A stretch of 64,000 nt of DNA from assembly GCF_000826085.1 (NCBI RefSeq), contig NZ_CCYM01000003.1, positions 1 through 64,000 of the forward strand, read 5' to 3'. The translations under genes were made by a program, and so were the position numbers. Below the pieces are notes generated by a model. That model ran no database searches. It saw nothing but the letters and a program-made list of their open reading frames with translations, and had not been told where the DNA came from. The DNA comes from Nigerium massiliense (GTDB lineage Bacteria; Actinomycetota; Actinomycetes; Propionibacteriales; Propionibacteriaceae). Below, one piece after another: positions 21,192-30,865 of the stretch (its first letter is position 1; each line of letters starts with the position of its first letter).

Positions 21192-23957
21192 GTGGCTCGA
21201 AGCGACCAGCAGGGACCGATCCTCAACGGTCTGCCCACCAACCTCCCGGACATCGACTCCGAGGAGACCGCCGAGTGGTTGGAGTCTCTCGACGGCATGA
21301 TCGACTCCGCGGGCCGCAACCGCGCCCGCTACGTCATGCTGAAGCTGTTGGAGCGCTCGCGTGAACGCCACCTCGGCGTTCCGTCGTTGACCGCCACCGA
21401 CTACGTCAACACCATCCCGCCGGAGCAGGAGCCCTGGTACCCCGGCGACACCGACCTGGAGCGCAGGTTCCGCCGCCTCGTCCGCTGGAACGCCGCCATC
21501 ACCGTGCACCGTGCGCAGCGCCCGGGCGTGGGCGTCGGCGGTCACATCTCCACCTACGCGTCGTCGGCAACGCTGTACGAGGTGGGCTACAACCACTTCT
21601 TCCGCGGCAAGGACCATCCGGGCGGCGGCGACCAGATCTTCTTCCAGGGCCACGCCAGCCCCGGCATGTACGCCCGCGCCTTCCTGATGGGGCGTCTGGA
21701 GGAGGAAGACCTGCTCGGGTTCCGCCAGGAGCACAGCCATATCGTCGACGGCAAGGTTCGCGGGCTGCCGTCCTACCCGCACCCGCGGCAGATGCCCGAC
21801 TTCTGGGAGTTCCCGACCGTCTCGATGGGCATCGGGCCGATCAACGCGATCTATCAGGCGCAGTTCAACAAGTACCTGCACAACCGCGGCCTGAAAGACA
21901 CCTCCCAGCAGCACGTCTGGGCGTTCCTCGGCGACGGCGAGATGGACGAGGTCGAGAGCCGTGGCGCCCTGCAGATGGCTGCCTACGAGGAACTCGACAA
22001 CCTCACCTTCGTCGTCAACTGCAACCTGCAACGCCTCGACGGCCCGGTCCGCGGCAACGGCAAGATCATGCAGGAGCTGGAGTCGTTCTTCCGCGGTGCC
22101 GGCTGGAACGTCATCAAGGTCGTCTGGGGCCACGGTTGGGATCCGCTGCTGGCCGCCGACAAGGACGGTGCGCTGGTCAACGTGATGAACGCCACGTCCG
22201 ACGGCGACTACCAGACTTTCAAGGCCAACGACGGCAAGTACGTCCGCGACCACTTCTTCGCGCGCGACCCGCGCACCGCGAAGATGGTGGAGGACTGGGA
22301 CGACGACCGCATCTGGCGCCTGACCCGGGGCGGCCACGACTACCGCAAGGTGTACGCCGCCTACGACGCCGCGACGAAGTTCACTGGCGCGCCCACGGTC
22401 ATCCTGGCGCACACCATCAAGGGCTACTTCCTCGGCCAGCACTTCGCCGGCCGCAACGCGACGCACCAGATGAAGAAGTTCGCGCTCGACGATCTCAAGC
22501 AGTTCCGCGACCGGCTCGACATGCCGATCACGGACGCGCAGCTCGAGGAGGATCCGTACGCGCCGCCGTTCATCCGTCCCGACGAAAACGACGAGCGCAT
22601 CCGCTACGCCAAGGAGCGCCGCCGCGAACTGGGCGGGTACATCCCCGAACGCCGCACGAGCTGGACCAAGTCGATCAAGCTGCCCGAGGACAAGGCCTAC
22701 GACTCGGTGAAGAAGGGCTCCGGCAAGCAGGAGATCGCCACCACTATGGCGTGGGTGCGCCTGCTGAAGGACCTCATGCGCGACAAGGAGTTCGCGCCGC
22801 ACGTCGTCCCGATCATCCCGGACGAGGCGCGCACCTTCGGCATGGACTCGTTCTTCCCGACGATCAAGATCTACAGCCCGCACGGCCAGAACTACACGCC
22901 GGTCGACCACGAGCTGATGCTGTCCTACCGCGAGGCGAAGAACGGTCAGATCCTGCACCTGGGCATCAACGAGGCGGGCTCGATGGCGGCCTTCACCGCG
23001 GCCGGGTCGTCCTACGCGACGCACGGCCTGCCCATGGTGCCGGTCTACGTCTTCTACTCGATGTTCGGTTTCCAGCGCACCGGTGACCTGATGTGGGCGG
23101 CCGCCGACCAGATGAGCCGTGGCTTCCTCATCGGCGCCACCGCCGGCCGCACCACGCTGACCGGCGAGGGCACCCAGCACATGGACGGCCAGAGCCCGAT
23201 GCTCGCGGCGACTAACCCGGCGGTCGTCCAGTACGACCCCGCGTACGGCTACGAGATCGCGCACATCATGCAGGACGGTCTGCGCCGCATGTACGGCGAG
23301 AACCCCGAAGACATCATCTACTACCTGACGGTGTACAACGAGCCGATCGTGCAGCCCGCCGAGCCGGAGAACGTCGACGCCGAGGGCATCCTCAAGGGCA
23401 TGTACCTGCTCAAGGAGGGTTCGATGGAGGGCGTGAACGACGACGCCCGCCGCGCCCAGATCCTCGCCTCGGGCGTCGCGGTGCCGTGGGCGTTGGAGGC
23501 TCAGGAGCTGCTGAAGAACGACTACGGCATCGTCGCGGACGTCTGGAGCGTCACGTCCTGGACGGAGCTGCGCCGCGACGGCCTGCGCTGCGACGAGCAC
23601 AACTTCCTCCACCCGGAGGAAGAGCGCGAGGTGCCCTACGTGACGCGGCGCCTCGAGGGTCGTCCCGGCCCGGTCATCGCGGTGTCGGACTACATGCGCC
23701 AGGTGCAGGACCAGATCCTCAACTGGGTGCCGGGCCAGTTCATGTCGCTGGGCGCGGACGGCTTCGGCTTCTCCGACACCCGCGCGGCGGCCCGCCGCTA
23801 CTTCCACATCGACGGGCCGTCCATCGCGGTCCGGGCGATGCAGATGTTGGCCGCCAACGGCGAGCTCGACCCGTCGATGCCGAAGGAGGCCGCCGAGCGC
23901 TACCGCCTGCTCGACGTGACCGCCGGCACCTCCGGCAACGCCGGCGGCGAGAGCTGA
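21192..23957 (+). CDS. aceE: pyruvate dehydrogenase E1 component (homodimeric type)
   Basis: 921 aa from GTG 21192. It decarboxylates pyruvate with thiamine diphosphate and passes the acetyl group to the E2 lipoyl domain. The ThDP motif starts at [14 protein letters not shown] and ends at [14 protein letters not shown]; other family blocks are [37 protein letters not shown] and [12 protein letters not shown]. An in-frame ATG at 21168 would add 8 residues, but AAAGGA lies 9 nt before the GTG and homologues begin about there. It is monocistronic, with a hairpin after the stop. DUF3052 next door is a common actinobacterial arrangement. Confidence 0.95.
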   Translation: MARSDQQGPILNGLPTNLPDIDSEETAEWLESLDGMIDSAGRNRARYVMLKLLERSRERHLGVPSLTATDYVNTIPPEQEPWYPGDTDLERRFRRLVRWNAAITVHRAQRPGVGVGGHISTYASSATLYEVGYNHFFRGKDHPGGGDQIFFQGHASPGMYARAFLMGRLEEEDLLGFRQEHSHIVDGKVRGLPSYPHPRQMPDFWEFPTVSMGIGPINAIYQAQFNKYLHNRGLKDTSQQHVWAFLGDGEMDEVESRGALQMAAYEELDNLTFVVNCNLQRLDGPVRGNGKIMQELESFFRGAGWNVIKVVWGHGWDPLLAADKDGALVNVMNATSDGDYQTFKANDGKYVRDHFFARDPRTAKMVEDWDDDRIWRLTRGGHDYRKVYAAYDAATKFTGAPTVILAHTIKGYFLGQHFAGRNATHQMKKFALDDLKQFRDRLDMPITDAQLEEDPYAPPFIRPDENDERIRYAKERRRELGGYIPERRTSWTKSIKLPEDKAYDSVKKGSGKQEIATTMAWVRLLKDLMRDKEFAPHVVPIIPDEARTFGMDSFFPTIKIYSPHGQNYTPVDHELMLSYREAKNGQILHLGINEAGSMAAFTAAGSSYATHGLPMVPVYVFYSMFGFQRTGDLMWAAADQMSRGFLIGATAGRTTLTGEGTQHMDGQSPMLAATNPAVVQYDPAYGYEIAHIMQDGLRRMYGENPEDIIYYLTVYNEPIVQPAEPENVDAEGILKGMYLLKEGSMEGVNDDARRAQILASGVAVPWALEAQELLKNDYGIVADVWSVTSWTELRRDGLRCDEHNFLHPEEEREVPYVTRRLEGRPGPVIAVSDYMRQVQDQILNWVPGQFMSLGADGFGFSDTRAAARRYFHIDGPSIAVRAMQMLAANGELDPSMPKEAAERYRLLDVTAGTSGNAGGES

Positions 23958-23970
23958 CCGCTCGCTCCTG

Positions 23971-24004
23971 ACGGCGGGACCTGACCTTCGGGTGGGGTCC
24001 CGTC
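23971..24004 (+). terminator. aceE terminator hairpin
   Basis: CGGGACC at 23975-23981 pairs with GGTCCCG at 23996-24002, extendable by two pairs. It starts about 14 nt after the aceE stop. No clear U-tract. Confidence 0.5.
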
Positions 24005-24129
24005 CGCCCGTTGAGGCCCTGGCGAGGCCGTCTATCGGGCCGTCGCGACTGCCAGGTCATGCACGGGTGCGCCGATATCTGGCAAGGTAGTCGTCAGTAT
24101 CAGACGTAACGATGAGCTGGAGGAATCGA

Positions 24130-24558
24130 GTGGGTACCACGACCGGGCCCGGGGGCACCCAGCCCCGGGGAGCCGTCGCACTAGGGCTTGCGCAGGGGAA
24201 CATCGTGCAGGAACTTGGCTGGGATTCGGATGTCGATGACGACCTTCGGCAGCAGATCATGGACGCGATCGACGCGGACATGGTGGAGGAGCCCATCGAG
24301 GCCGTCGACATCGTGCTGTTGTGGTGGCGCGAGGAGGACGGCGATCTCGTCGACGGCCTGGTCGACGCGCTGCGCGACCTCTCGGACACCGGCTCGATCT
24401 GGCTGCTGACGCCGAAGGTCGGCCGCACGGGTTACGTCGATCCCGCCGACATCCAAGAGGCCACGCTCACCGCGGGACTCGCGCTGGCCAACCCGGCGAG
24501 CGTGTCCAGGGAATGGCAGGCGCAGAAGATCGTCCGGCCCAAGCACGGACGCCGCTGA
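24130..24558 (+). CDS. DUF3052 family protein
   Basis: 142 aa from GTG 24130. The segments LGLAQGNIVQELGWDSDVDD, VDIVLLWWREEDGDL and GSIWLLTPKVGR..GYVDPADI identify the Actinobacteria-specific DUF3052 family, of unknown function. GGAGGA lies 6 nt before the GTG; the ATG at 24112 has no binding site. The C-terminus is basic (KIVRPKHGRR). Its proximity to aceE is conserved in other Actinobacteria, but nothing in the sequence proves a shared pathway. Confidence 0.83.
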   Translation: MGTTTGPGGTQPRGAVALGLAQGNIVQELGWDSDVDDDLRQQIMDAIDADMVEEPIEAVDIVLLWWREEDGDLVDGLVDALRDLSDTGSIWLLTPKVGRTGYVDPADIQEATLTAGLALANPASVSREWQAQKIVRPKHGRR

Positions 24559-24627
24559 CCGTCCGTCCGCCGCCCGTCGCTCCCGGAGGTTCGCCGTCGA
24601 CTCGGCGGACGCGGCCGGGCGACTCGC

Positions 24628-24633
24628 TAGGAT
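24628..24633 (+). promoter_or_regulatory. tRNA-Val -10 element
   Basis: TAGGAT lies 10 nt before the mature tRNA 5' end, a normal promoter distance. GTCGAC at about 24596-24601 may be a poor -35. Confidence 0.45.
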
Positions 24634-24643
24634 GACCAGGCTC

Positions 24644-24716
24644 GGGCGTATAGCTCAGTTGGTAGAGCGCCTCCCTTACAAGGAGGTGGCCGGGGGTTCG
24701 AGTCCCTCTGCGCCCA
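24644..24716 (+). tRNA. tRNA-Val (anticodon TAC)
   Basis: A complete cloverleaf of 73 nt. The acceptor stem GGGCGTA pairs with TGCGCCC, the D-arm is TAGCTCAGTTGGTAGAGC, the anticodon loop CTTACAA reads TAC (valine), and the T-arm contains GGTTCGAGTCC. The 3' CCA is not encoded. It stands alone between the DUF3052 gene and the TPP riboswitch. Confidence 0.96.
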
Positions 24717-24855
24717 CGGGGTGTGATGAGTCGAGTGGTGATTCAACGGCAGCCGGCCGGAATGTTCCCCGGCGATCGTCCGTCCTCCTCGTCGAAGGGT
24801 CGACCGCCGTTTGCGCTTGTGCTGTCCCCGGAGCGCGTGGTGAGATGACGCCAGT

Positions 24856-24953
24856 GACACGGGGTGCCGGGTCTGTTCTCCAGGACGGAGTACGGGTCGG
24901 CTGAGATGACACCCGTCGAACCTGATCCAGTTAGCACTGGCGAAGGGAATGTC
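24856..24953 (+). promoter_or_regulatory. TPP riboswitch (THI element)
   Basis: The aptamer signatures are present in order: CGGGGTGCC at 24860, CTGAGATGACACCCG at 24901, GAACCTGATCCAGTTAGCAC at 24918 and GGCGAAGGGAAT near 24939. A closing stem can form between GACA at 24856 and TGTC at 24950. It senses thiamine pyrophosphate. It lies 97 nt before the SDR gene start in the same orientation. The expression platform (terminator or sequestered start) is not clear; control of translation is the usual actinobacterial mode. Confidence 0.92.
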
Positions 24954-25049
24954 CCGATCGGCCGCTCGACGGCCCTTCCCGCGGACTGCCGGGCCGAGGT
25001 GGGCCCGCCGCGGTCGGATGTGCTTTCGCCCCCGGCAGTGAGGCATGAC

Positions 25050-25823
25050 ATGACCAACCCCCTCCCACTCGACCAGCAGCTCGTCCTCGTCACCGGGGGC
25101 GCCCGCGGCCTCGGCGCCGCGATCTCCCGGGCCTTCCTCGCCCAGGGCGCCCGCGTGGTCGTCAACTACCGGACGTCGCGGGCCGCCGCCCAGGACCTTG
25201 TGAGTGAATACCCCGACCGGGCGTGGGCGGTCCGGGCGGACGTCCGCGACCGCGCCCAGGTCGACGACCTGGTGGGCCGCGCCGGGGAGCATTTCGGCTC
25301 GTCCCTCACCACCGTGGTCAACAACGCCCTGGCCGACTTCTCGTTCAACGGCGACGCCCGCGCCAAGGCCGGCGGCATCGACTACGACGCCTTCGCCGCC
25401 CAGTTCGCGGGTTCGGTTCAGGGTCCGCTCAACGTCATCCAGGCGGCCCGACCGGGCATGGCGGCCGTCGGCTTCGGCCGCGTGATCAACATCGGCACCA
25501 ATCTGTTCCAGTATCCCGTCGTCCCCTACCACGACTACACCGCCGCCAAGGCTGCATTGCTGTCGCTCACCAGGACCTTCGCCGACGATCTCGGCCCGCA
25601 GGGCATCACGGTGAACATGGTTTCGGGCGGTCTGCTCCGCACGACGGACGCCTCCGCCGCGACCCCGGACGAGGTCTTCGACGCGATCGCCGCGGGCACG
25701 CCGCTGCGCCGCGTCACCACCCCCGAACAGCTCGCCGACGCCGTCTTGTTCTTCGCCTCGCCGTGGGCCCGCGGCGTGACGGGTCAGAACCTGATCGTCG
25801 ACGGCGGTCTGGTCAAGGGCTGA
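25050..25823 (+). CDS. short-chain dehydrogenase/reductase under TPP riboswitch control
   Basis: 257 aa. NAD(P)-binding motif TGGARGLGAA near residues 15-24, VNNALADF (NNAL in place of NNAG), and Tyr163-x3-Lys in DYTAAKAAL. The Ser expected 13 residues before the Tyr is Thr150 (NIGTNLF), so the catalytic tetrad is altered. By similarity it is FabG-like, but the riboswitch links it to thiamine metabolism; from memory, an SDR called oarX has been listed in thiamine regulons. The frame is open through the riboswitch, but ATG 25050 is the first start after it. Substrate unknown. Confidence 0.85.
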   Translation: MTNPLPLDQQLVLVTGGARGLGAAISRAFLAQGARVVVNYRTSRAAAQDLVSEYPDRAWAVRADVRDRAQVDDLVGRAGEHFGSSLTTVVNNALADFSFNGDARAKAGGIDYDAFAAQFAGSVQGPLNVIQAARPGMAAVGFGRVINIGTNLFQYPVVPYHDYTAAKAALLSLTRTFADDLGPQGITVNMVSGGLLRTTDASAATPDEVFDAIAAGTPLRRVTTPEQLADAVLFFASPWARGVTGQNLIVDGGLVKG

Positions 25824-25921
25824 GCCGGACGGCTGCCCGGACGCGGGGGGCGTTCGTGCGTTCTAGAGGTTTGGGACGGTCGCACCGGACGCGGCGGCGC
25901 GCGTCCGGTGCGGGTCGCGGC

Positions 25922-25927
25922 TAGACT
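25922..25927 (+). promoter_or_regulatory. -10 element for a leaderless prfB mRNA
   Basis: TAGACT lies 8 nt before the GTG at 25936. There is no Shine-Dalgarno sequence between them, which fits a leaderless transcript. Confidence 0.5.
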
Positions 25928-25935
25928 CCTCCTTC

Positions 25936-27048
25936 GTGGCTGCTGCAGACATTCTTGAGAAGATCCCCGAGCTCGATCGGTCGCTGACGTCCATCGAGGC
26001 CGTCATCGACCCCGACAAGCTGCGGGCGGAGATCGAGGACCTGGAGAAGCAGGCCGCCGCGCCCGACCTGTGGAACGACCAGGAGAACGCGCAGCGGGTC
26101 ACGTCGCGCCTCTCGCGGGTCCAGGCCCAGCTCGAGCGGGTCTCGACGCTGCGCACTCGCCTGGATGATCTCGGTCTCATGGTCGAGATGGCGCAGGAGG
26201 AGGACGACCCCGATGCTCTCGCCGAGTGCGACCGCGAACTCCGCAAGCTGACCGGCGACATCGAGACCCTCGAGGTCCGCACCCTCCTCTCCGGCGAGTA
26301 CGACGAGCGCGACGCGCTGATCACCATTCGCGCCGAGGCCGGTGGCGTCGACGCCGCCGACTTCGCGCAGATGCTGTTGCGCATGTACCTGCGCTGGAGC
26401 GAGCGGCACGGCTACCCGTCCGAGGTGTACGACACCAGCTACGCCGAGGAGGCGGGGCTCAAGTCGGCGACCTTCACGATCCGCGAGCAGTACGCCTACG
26501 GCATGCTGTCGGTCGAGCAGGGCACCCATCGCCTCGTCCGCATCAGCCCCTTCGACAACCAGGGCCGCCGCCAGACGTCCTTCGCCGGGGTCGAGGTTCT
26601 GCCCGTCACGGAGGAGGCGGACCACATCGACATCCCCGAGGGTGACATCCGCGTAGACGTCTTCCGCTCCTCGGGCCCCGGCGGCCAGTCCGTGAACACG
26701 ACCGACTCCGCTGTCCGCATCACGCACCTGCCGACCGGGTTGGTGGTGTCCTGTCAGAACGAGAAGAGCCAGTTGCAGAACAAGGCGGCCGCGCTGCGCG
26801 TGCTGCAGTCCCGCCTGCTCGAGAAGGCCCGCCAAGACCGCGAGGCGGAGATGAACGCGCTGAAGGGGGAGGGCGGCAACAGCTGGGGCTCGCAGATGCG
26901 CAGCTACGTCCTGCACCCCTACCAGATGGTCAAGGACCTGCGCACCGACTACGAGGTGGGCAACCCCGACGCGGTCTTCGACGGTGAGATCGACGGCTTC
27001 CTGGACGCCGGTATCCGCTGGCGCCGCCAGCAGGCGGTGGACGCCTGA
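25936..27048 (+). CDS. prfB: peptide chain release factor 2
   Basis: 370 aa. It recognises UAA and UGA and triggers peptide release. The tripeptide anticodon SPF is in [16 protein letters not shown] near residue 204, and the catalytic GGQ is in [17 protein letters not shown] near 250. The whole protein is in one frame: the programmed +1 frameshift used by E. coli and many others is absent, as is usual in Actinobacteria. It opens the prfB-ftsE-ftsX-smpB block conserved in mycobacteria. Confidence 0.96.
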   Translation: MAAADILEKIPELDRSLTSIEAVIDPDKLRAEIEDLEKQAAAPDLWNDQENAQRVTSRLSRVQAQLERVSTLRTRLDDLGLMVEMAQEEDDPDALAECDRELRKLTGDIETLEVRTLLSGEYDERDALITIRAEAGGVDAADFAQMLLRMYLRWSERHGYPSEVYDTSYAEEAGLKSATFTIREQYAYGMLSVEQGTHRLVRISPFDNQGRRQTSFAGVEVLPVTEEADHIDIPEGDIRVDVFRSSGPGGQSVNTTDSAVRITHLPTGLVVSCQNEKSQLQNKAAALRVLQSRLLEKARQDREAEMNALKGEGGNSWGSQMRSYVLHPYQMVKDLRTDYEVGNPDAVFDGEIDGFLDAGIRWRRQQAVDA

Positions 27049-27119
27049 GCCCCTCGCGGACGCCGGCGGCGGTTTAGTGCGCGTCGTCTCACGAACCCGC
27101 GTGGCGGACGACGCACTGG

Positions 27120-27203
27120 GTAGAACTCTCCGGCGGCTGCCCCGCCAGTGGAACCTTCCGGCGGTTGACCTGCCGGTAGAACCTTCCGCTGGTTGACCCG
27201 TCG
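27120..27203. repeat. three 28-bp tandem repeats
   Basis: Units at 27120-27147, 27148-27175 and 27176-27203 share the pattern GTRGAACCTTCCGGCGGTTG followed by an 8-nt tail (ACCTGCCG-like). They lie in the 336-bp prfB-ftsE gap. The function is unknown. They do not resemble a CRISPR: there are no spacers. Confidence 0.85.
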
Positions 27204-27220
27204 CGACCCAACGTGGGTCG
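27204..27220. terminator. possible prfB terminator hairpin
   Basis: CGACCCA at 27204-27210 pairs perfectly with TGGGTCG at 27214-27220 around an ACG loop. It follows the 28-bp repeats directly, 155 bp after the prfB stop. The rest of the gap up to 27384 holds a motif GGTTTCGAGACACG at 27244 but no gene. Confidence 0.4.
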
Positions 27221-27384
27221 TGGTCGAGGGGCGTGGTCCAGCCGGTTTCGAGACACGCGTCGTGATCAGCGTGCCCGCCCAGGCGCGTCGCCCCGGGGGC
27301 GCTGCGCGGCAAGCCGTAGACTCGGCGACGGTCACCCCCGCGTGCTGGGGGTGCGTGTCCGCCCTCGACCCTCCGGGAACCGCT

Positions 27385-28068
27385 GTGATCACATTCGACG
27401 CCGTCTCGAAGACCTACCACGGTCAGACCCACGCCGCGCTCACCGACGTGAGCGTGGACGTGGCCAAGGGCGAGTTCGTCTTCCTCGTCGGCGCGTCCGG
27501 CTCGGGCAAGTCCACGTTCCTGCGCCTCATCCTTCGCGAATACCGGCCCACGTCCGGCCATGTCTACGTCGCCGGCGACGATGTGGGACGTCTCCCGTCC
27601 TGGCGCGTCCCGGGCCTGCGTCGCAAGGTCGGCGTCGTCTTCCAGGACTTCCGGCTGCTGCCGGGTAAGACCGTCTACCAGAACGTCGCGTTCGCGCTGC
27701 AGGTGATCGGCAAGCCGAGCTCCGTGATCAAGAAGACCGTCCCCGAGACGCTCGAGCTCGTCGGCCTCGCCGGCCTCGGCGACCGGATGCCCGACGAGCT
27801 CGCGGGCGGCGAGCAGCAGCGCGTGGCGCTGGCCCGGGCCTTCGTGAACCGCCCGCCGATGCTGCTGGCCGACGAGCCCACCGGCAACCTCGACCCCGCG
27901 ACCAGCGTCGGCATCATGAAGCTGCTCGACCGCATCAACCGCACCGGCACCACGGTGATCATGGCCACCCACGACGCGACCGTCGTCGACCAGATGCGCC
28001 GCCGCGTCATCGAGCTCGTGGACGGTGTCGTGGTCCGCGATCAGAGCAAGGGCGTGTACGGCTCCTAG
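27385..28068 (+). CDS. ftsE: cell division ATP-binding protein FtsE
   Basis: 227 aa, the normal FtsE size. Walker [10 protein letters not shown], signature LAGGEQQR (the usual S is A) and Walker [13 protein letters not shown] are all present. It works with FtsX as an ABC-type complex that activates cell-wall hydrolases at the septum. The frame is open 192 nt upstream, but GTG 27385 matches the family N-terminus ([12 protein letters not shown]). A weak GGGAA lies upstream. Confidence 0.94.
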   Translation: MITFDAVSKTYHGQTHAALTDVSVDVAKGEFVFLVGASGSGKSTFLRLILREYRPTSGHVYVAGDDVGRLPSWRVPGLRRKVGVVFQDFRLLPGKTVYQNVAFALQVIGKPSSVIKKTVPETLELVGLAGLGDRMPDELAGGEQQRVALARAFVNRPPMLLADEPTGNLDPATSVGIMKLLDRINRTGTTVIMATHDATVVDQMRRRVIELVDGVVVRDQSKGVYGS

Positions 28069-28097
28069 CCAGCACCGTCGAATCGGAAAGGATCCCC

Positions 28098-29000
28098 ATG
28101 CGCCACACCCTCTCGGAGACGTTCACCGGTCTGCGCCGCAACCTGTCGATGACGATCGCCGTCATCGTCACGATGTGGGTCTCGCTGTCCCTGTTCGGTG
28201 TCGGCGTCATGGCCGCCCAGCAGGTGGACCTCATCAAGGGCCGCTGGTACGACCGCATCGAGTTGACGGTCTTCCTGTGCACGTCCGCGTCCCAGGGCCC
28301 CAACTGCGACGCAGGCCAGGACGCCACCCAGGCGCAGAAGGACGCCATCCGGCAGGCGCTGGAGTCGAACCCCGAGGTGCAGACGGTCTACTACCAGAGC
28401 AAGGATCAGGTCTTCGAGGAGTTCAAAGAGGTCTACAAGGACTCCTCGATCTTGAGCGCGATGTCGCCGAAGGACATGCAGGACCTCTACCGCATCAAAC
28501 TGAAGGACCCGCAGGAGTACCAGGGCGTCCGCGCCGCGGTCGAGGGGATGCCCGGCGTCCAGGCGGTCCAAGACCTGCGGCAATATCTGGAGCCCTTGTT
28601 CGGCTGGCTCAACCTGGCCCAAGGGCTCGCGGTGGGAGCCTCGGCATTGCTGCTGCTGGCCGCGGCGCTGCAGATCATCAACACCATCCGGATGGCCGCC
28701 TACTCGCGTCGGCGCGAGCTCGGGATCATGCGCCTGGTGGGCGCCGGCAACTGGTACATCACCGCCCCGTTCGTGCTCGAATCCCTTATCGCGGCCCTCA
28801 TCGGGGCGGCGCTGGCGTGCGGGACGCTCGCCGCTCTGGAGCAGTTCGTGATCATCGACAACGCTAAAGTCTCGATTCAGACTGTGCACTGGGTTGAGTG
28901 GCAACATGCGAGTGTCGCTATGGCAGGGGTTGTTCTGGTGGCGATCGTCCTCTCTACTGTTCCTGCGTTGATAGCGACACGTAGGTACCTCAAGGTCTGA
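28098..29000 (+). CDS. ftsX: cell division protein FtsX
   Basis: 300 aa integral membrane partner of FtsE. The first membrane segment is at ~17-40 (MTIAVIVTMWVSLSLFGVGV), then an extracytoplasmic loop (~45-170) that in homologues contacts the hydrolase, and three further membrane segments (~175-200, ~225-250, ~270-293). A Cys pair (CTSASQGPNC) in the loop could form a disulfide. An AGGA site precedes the ATG; 29 bp separate it from ftsE. Confidence 0.94.
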   Translation: MRHTLSETFTGLRRNLSMTIAVIVTMWVSLSLFGVGVMAAQQVDLIKGRWYDRIELTVFLCTSASQGPNCDAGQDATQAQKDAIRQALESNPEVQTVYYQSKDQVFEEFKEVYKDSSILSAMSPKDMQDLYRIKLKDPQEYQGVRAAVEGMPGVQAVQDLRQYLEPLFGWLNLAQGLAVGASALLLLAAALQIINTIRMAAYSRRRELGIMRLVGAGNWYITAPFVLESLIAALIGAALACGTLAALEQFVIIDNAKVSIQTVHWVEWQHASVAMAGVVLVAIVLSTVPALIATRRYLKV

Positions 29001-29053
29001 CCAGCTTCCGGTGCCGCGATCGCGTCCCTGACTCAAGGAATGAGAGTTCGATC

Positions 29054-30664
29054 GTGTTCGAGGTTTCCCCCGCCCTGGTCAACCTCCGCCGTGCCAGCCT
29101 GCGCGTCGGCCTGGTCGCTGCCGCGGCCGCGCTGACGGCCGGCGTCGCCGTCCCGCCGGCGATCGCCGACAGCGTCGCCGACAAGCAGCGTCGCGCCGCC
29201 GCGCTCGCCGAACAGCAGAGCGGCGCCGCCGCGGACGTCCGCCAGTCCCAGGCGAACGTCACCTCCGCCACCGACACCCTGCTGAAGTCCCAGGCTGCCC
29301 TGGACGACGCCCAGTCGAAGCTCGCCGGCGTCCGGGGGGAGTTGCAGCAGGCCCGCGCCTACGACAAGCAACTGGCCGCGGAGCTCGCCCAGGCGCGCGC
29401 CGACCTCGCCGCGGCCAAGAAGGCCACGGCGCAGGGTGCCGCAGACGTGGCCGCCCAGCGACGCCTCCTCGGGCAGGCGGCTCGGGAGGCCTTTCAGTCG
29501 CACAGCGACCTGACCGGGGTCACGGTGGTCTTCGGCGCCGAGTCGCCCGCCCAGTTGGAGCAGCGGATGCAGTGGAACACCACCGTCTTCGACGCCCAGA
29601 CCCAGGACCGGCTCCGCCTCGGGGAGGCGCTGACGCGCCTCGAGGCGGCTCAGGCGCGCCAGGACGCCGCCGAGAAGAAGGCCGCCTCCGACAAGGACGC
29701 CGCGGCCGCCCAGGTGGGCGTCGTCGCCGGCCTGGAGCACGAGGCGTCCGCGCAGGCCGCCACCGTCGCGCGGTTGGTGGCCACGAACGAGCGCAACCGC
29801 GCCGCCGCCCAGGGTGAGCTCACTGCCGACGAGGCCCGTTACCGCGAGCTCAGCAAGGAGAGCGCCGACCTGACCCGGCAGATCCAGGCCCAGATCGCCG
29901 CCGAGCGGGAGGCCGCCCGCCAGCGCGCCATCGCGGAGGCCAAGCGCCGCGCCGCCGAGAAGGCCCGCGCCGAGGCCGCCGCCAAGCGCGAGGCCGCCCG
30001 GCAGGCCGCCGCCAAGGCCGCCGCGGCGCGAGCCGCCCGCGAGGCGGAGGCCGCCCGCATCGCCGAGAACCGTGCCCGCTCGGCCAAGGAACGCGCCCAG
30101 CGGGCCGCCAAGGCCCGGGCGGCCGTGGCGAAGGCCCAGCGGCTCCGCGTCGCCGCGGCCAACGCGAGCCGGACGGCCAGCCGCGCGGCGGCCGTCTCCC
30201 GCCAGTCCGCCTCGTCCCGTGCCACCTCGGTCGTGCGGACCGCCTCGGTCCGGGGGCGCGTGTCCGCACGGGGGTTCGTGTCGCCCGTCAACGCCACGCC
30301 CGGCTCGTCCTACGGCCTGCGTTTCCACCCGATCCTGAAGTACTGGCGCATGCACAACGGCACCGATTTCGGCGCGGCCTGCGGCATGCCCCTGCACGCG
30401 GCGATGAGCGGCAAGGTGCTGTGGGCCGGCCCGCGCGGCGGCTTCGGCAACTTCGTCCTGCTGGGCCACGGCGAGCAGCCGGGCGGCTACTTGACCACCG
30501 GGTATGCCCACCAGTCCCGGATCGTCGTCAGGACCGGGCAGACCGTGCAGCAGGGCCAGATCATCGGGTACGTCGGCACGACCGGGCTGTCGACCGGGTG
30601 CCACCTGCACTTCGAGGTACGCCACAACGGCGTCCCGACCAACCCGCTGGCCTACCTGCCCTGA
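29054..30664 (+). CDS. secreted coiled-coil M23 peptidoglycan endopeptidase
   Basis: 536 aa. A signal peptide ends near PPAIA-DS (residue ~37). Residues ~40-390 are Ala/Lys/Glu/Arg-rich coiled coil, as in EnvC and PcsB. Residues ~412-536 are the M23 (LytM) domain with complete zinc ligands: His in MHNGTDFGA and HLHFE near 517. It cuts peptide cross-bridges of peptidoglycan. It follows ftsX by 53 bp, so it is probably the hydrolase controlled by FtsEX. GTG start with AAGGA upstream. The low complexity of residues 290-390 resists alignment. Confidence 0.9.
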   Translation: MFEVSPALVNLRRASLRVGLVAAAAALTAGVAVPPAIADSVADKQRRAAALAEQQSGAAADVRQSQANVTSATDTLLKSQAALDDAQSKLAGVRGELQQARAYDKQLAAELAQARADLAAAKKATAQGAADVAAQRRLLGQAAREAFQSHSDLTGVTVVFGAESPAQLEQRMQWNTTVFDAQTQDRLRLGEALTRLEAAQARQDAAEKKAASDKDAAAAQVGVVAGLEHEASAQAATVARLVATNERNRAAAQGELTADEARYRELSKESADLTRQIQAQIAAEREAARQRAIAEAKRRAAEKARAEAAAKREAARQAAAKAAAARAAREAEAARIAENRARSAKERAQRAAKARAAVAKAQRLRVAAANASRTASRAAAVSRQSASSRATSVVRTASVRGRVSARGFVSPVNATPGSSYGLRFHPILKYWRMHNGTDFGAACGMPLHAAMSGKVLWAGPRGGFGNFVLLGHGEQPGGYLTTGYAHQSRIVVRTGQTVQQGQIIGYVGTTGLSTGCHLHFEVRHNGVPTNPLAYLP

Positions 30665-30672
30665 CCTCCCAG

Positions 30673-30703
30673 GGCGGGCCGCGCCGGCGCCCGGTTGCCC
30701 GCC
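30673..30703 (+). terminator. possible terminator after the M23 gene
   Basis: GGCGGGC (30673-30679) pairs with GCCCGCC (30697-30703). It begins 9 nt after the stop. The rest of the 201-bp gap to smpB is very GC-rich, and TAGGGT at 30826-30831 is a likely smpB -10 element. Confidence 0.45.
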
Positions 30704-30865
30704 GTGCCCCGGACCGGCGGCACCCTAAGGGCCGAGCGTCGGCTGGGCCCGGGGCGGCACGGATCCCCGTAGCGGCGCCCGGATCGGACGCCTCCGGCGG
30801 GCCGGGCCGCGCTAGGGGCCCCTGGTAGGGTGGCGGCACCGTTTGCGCTAGGGGAGGGATCGCCC

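Noticed and set aside
21120..23807. An 895-codon open frame antisense to aceE
   Set aside because: Low-complexity Val/Ala/Arg/His-rich translation with no motifs; a shadow of aceE.
25936..26100. Programmed frameshift in prfB
   Set aside because: The RF2 coding sequence is continuous, with no in-frame TGA or slippery CTTTGA site.
27120..27203. CRISPR array
   Set aside because: Three direct repeats abut with no spacers, and there are no cas genes.
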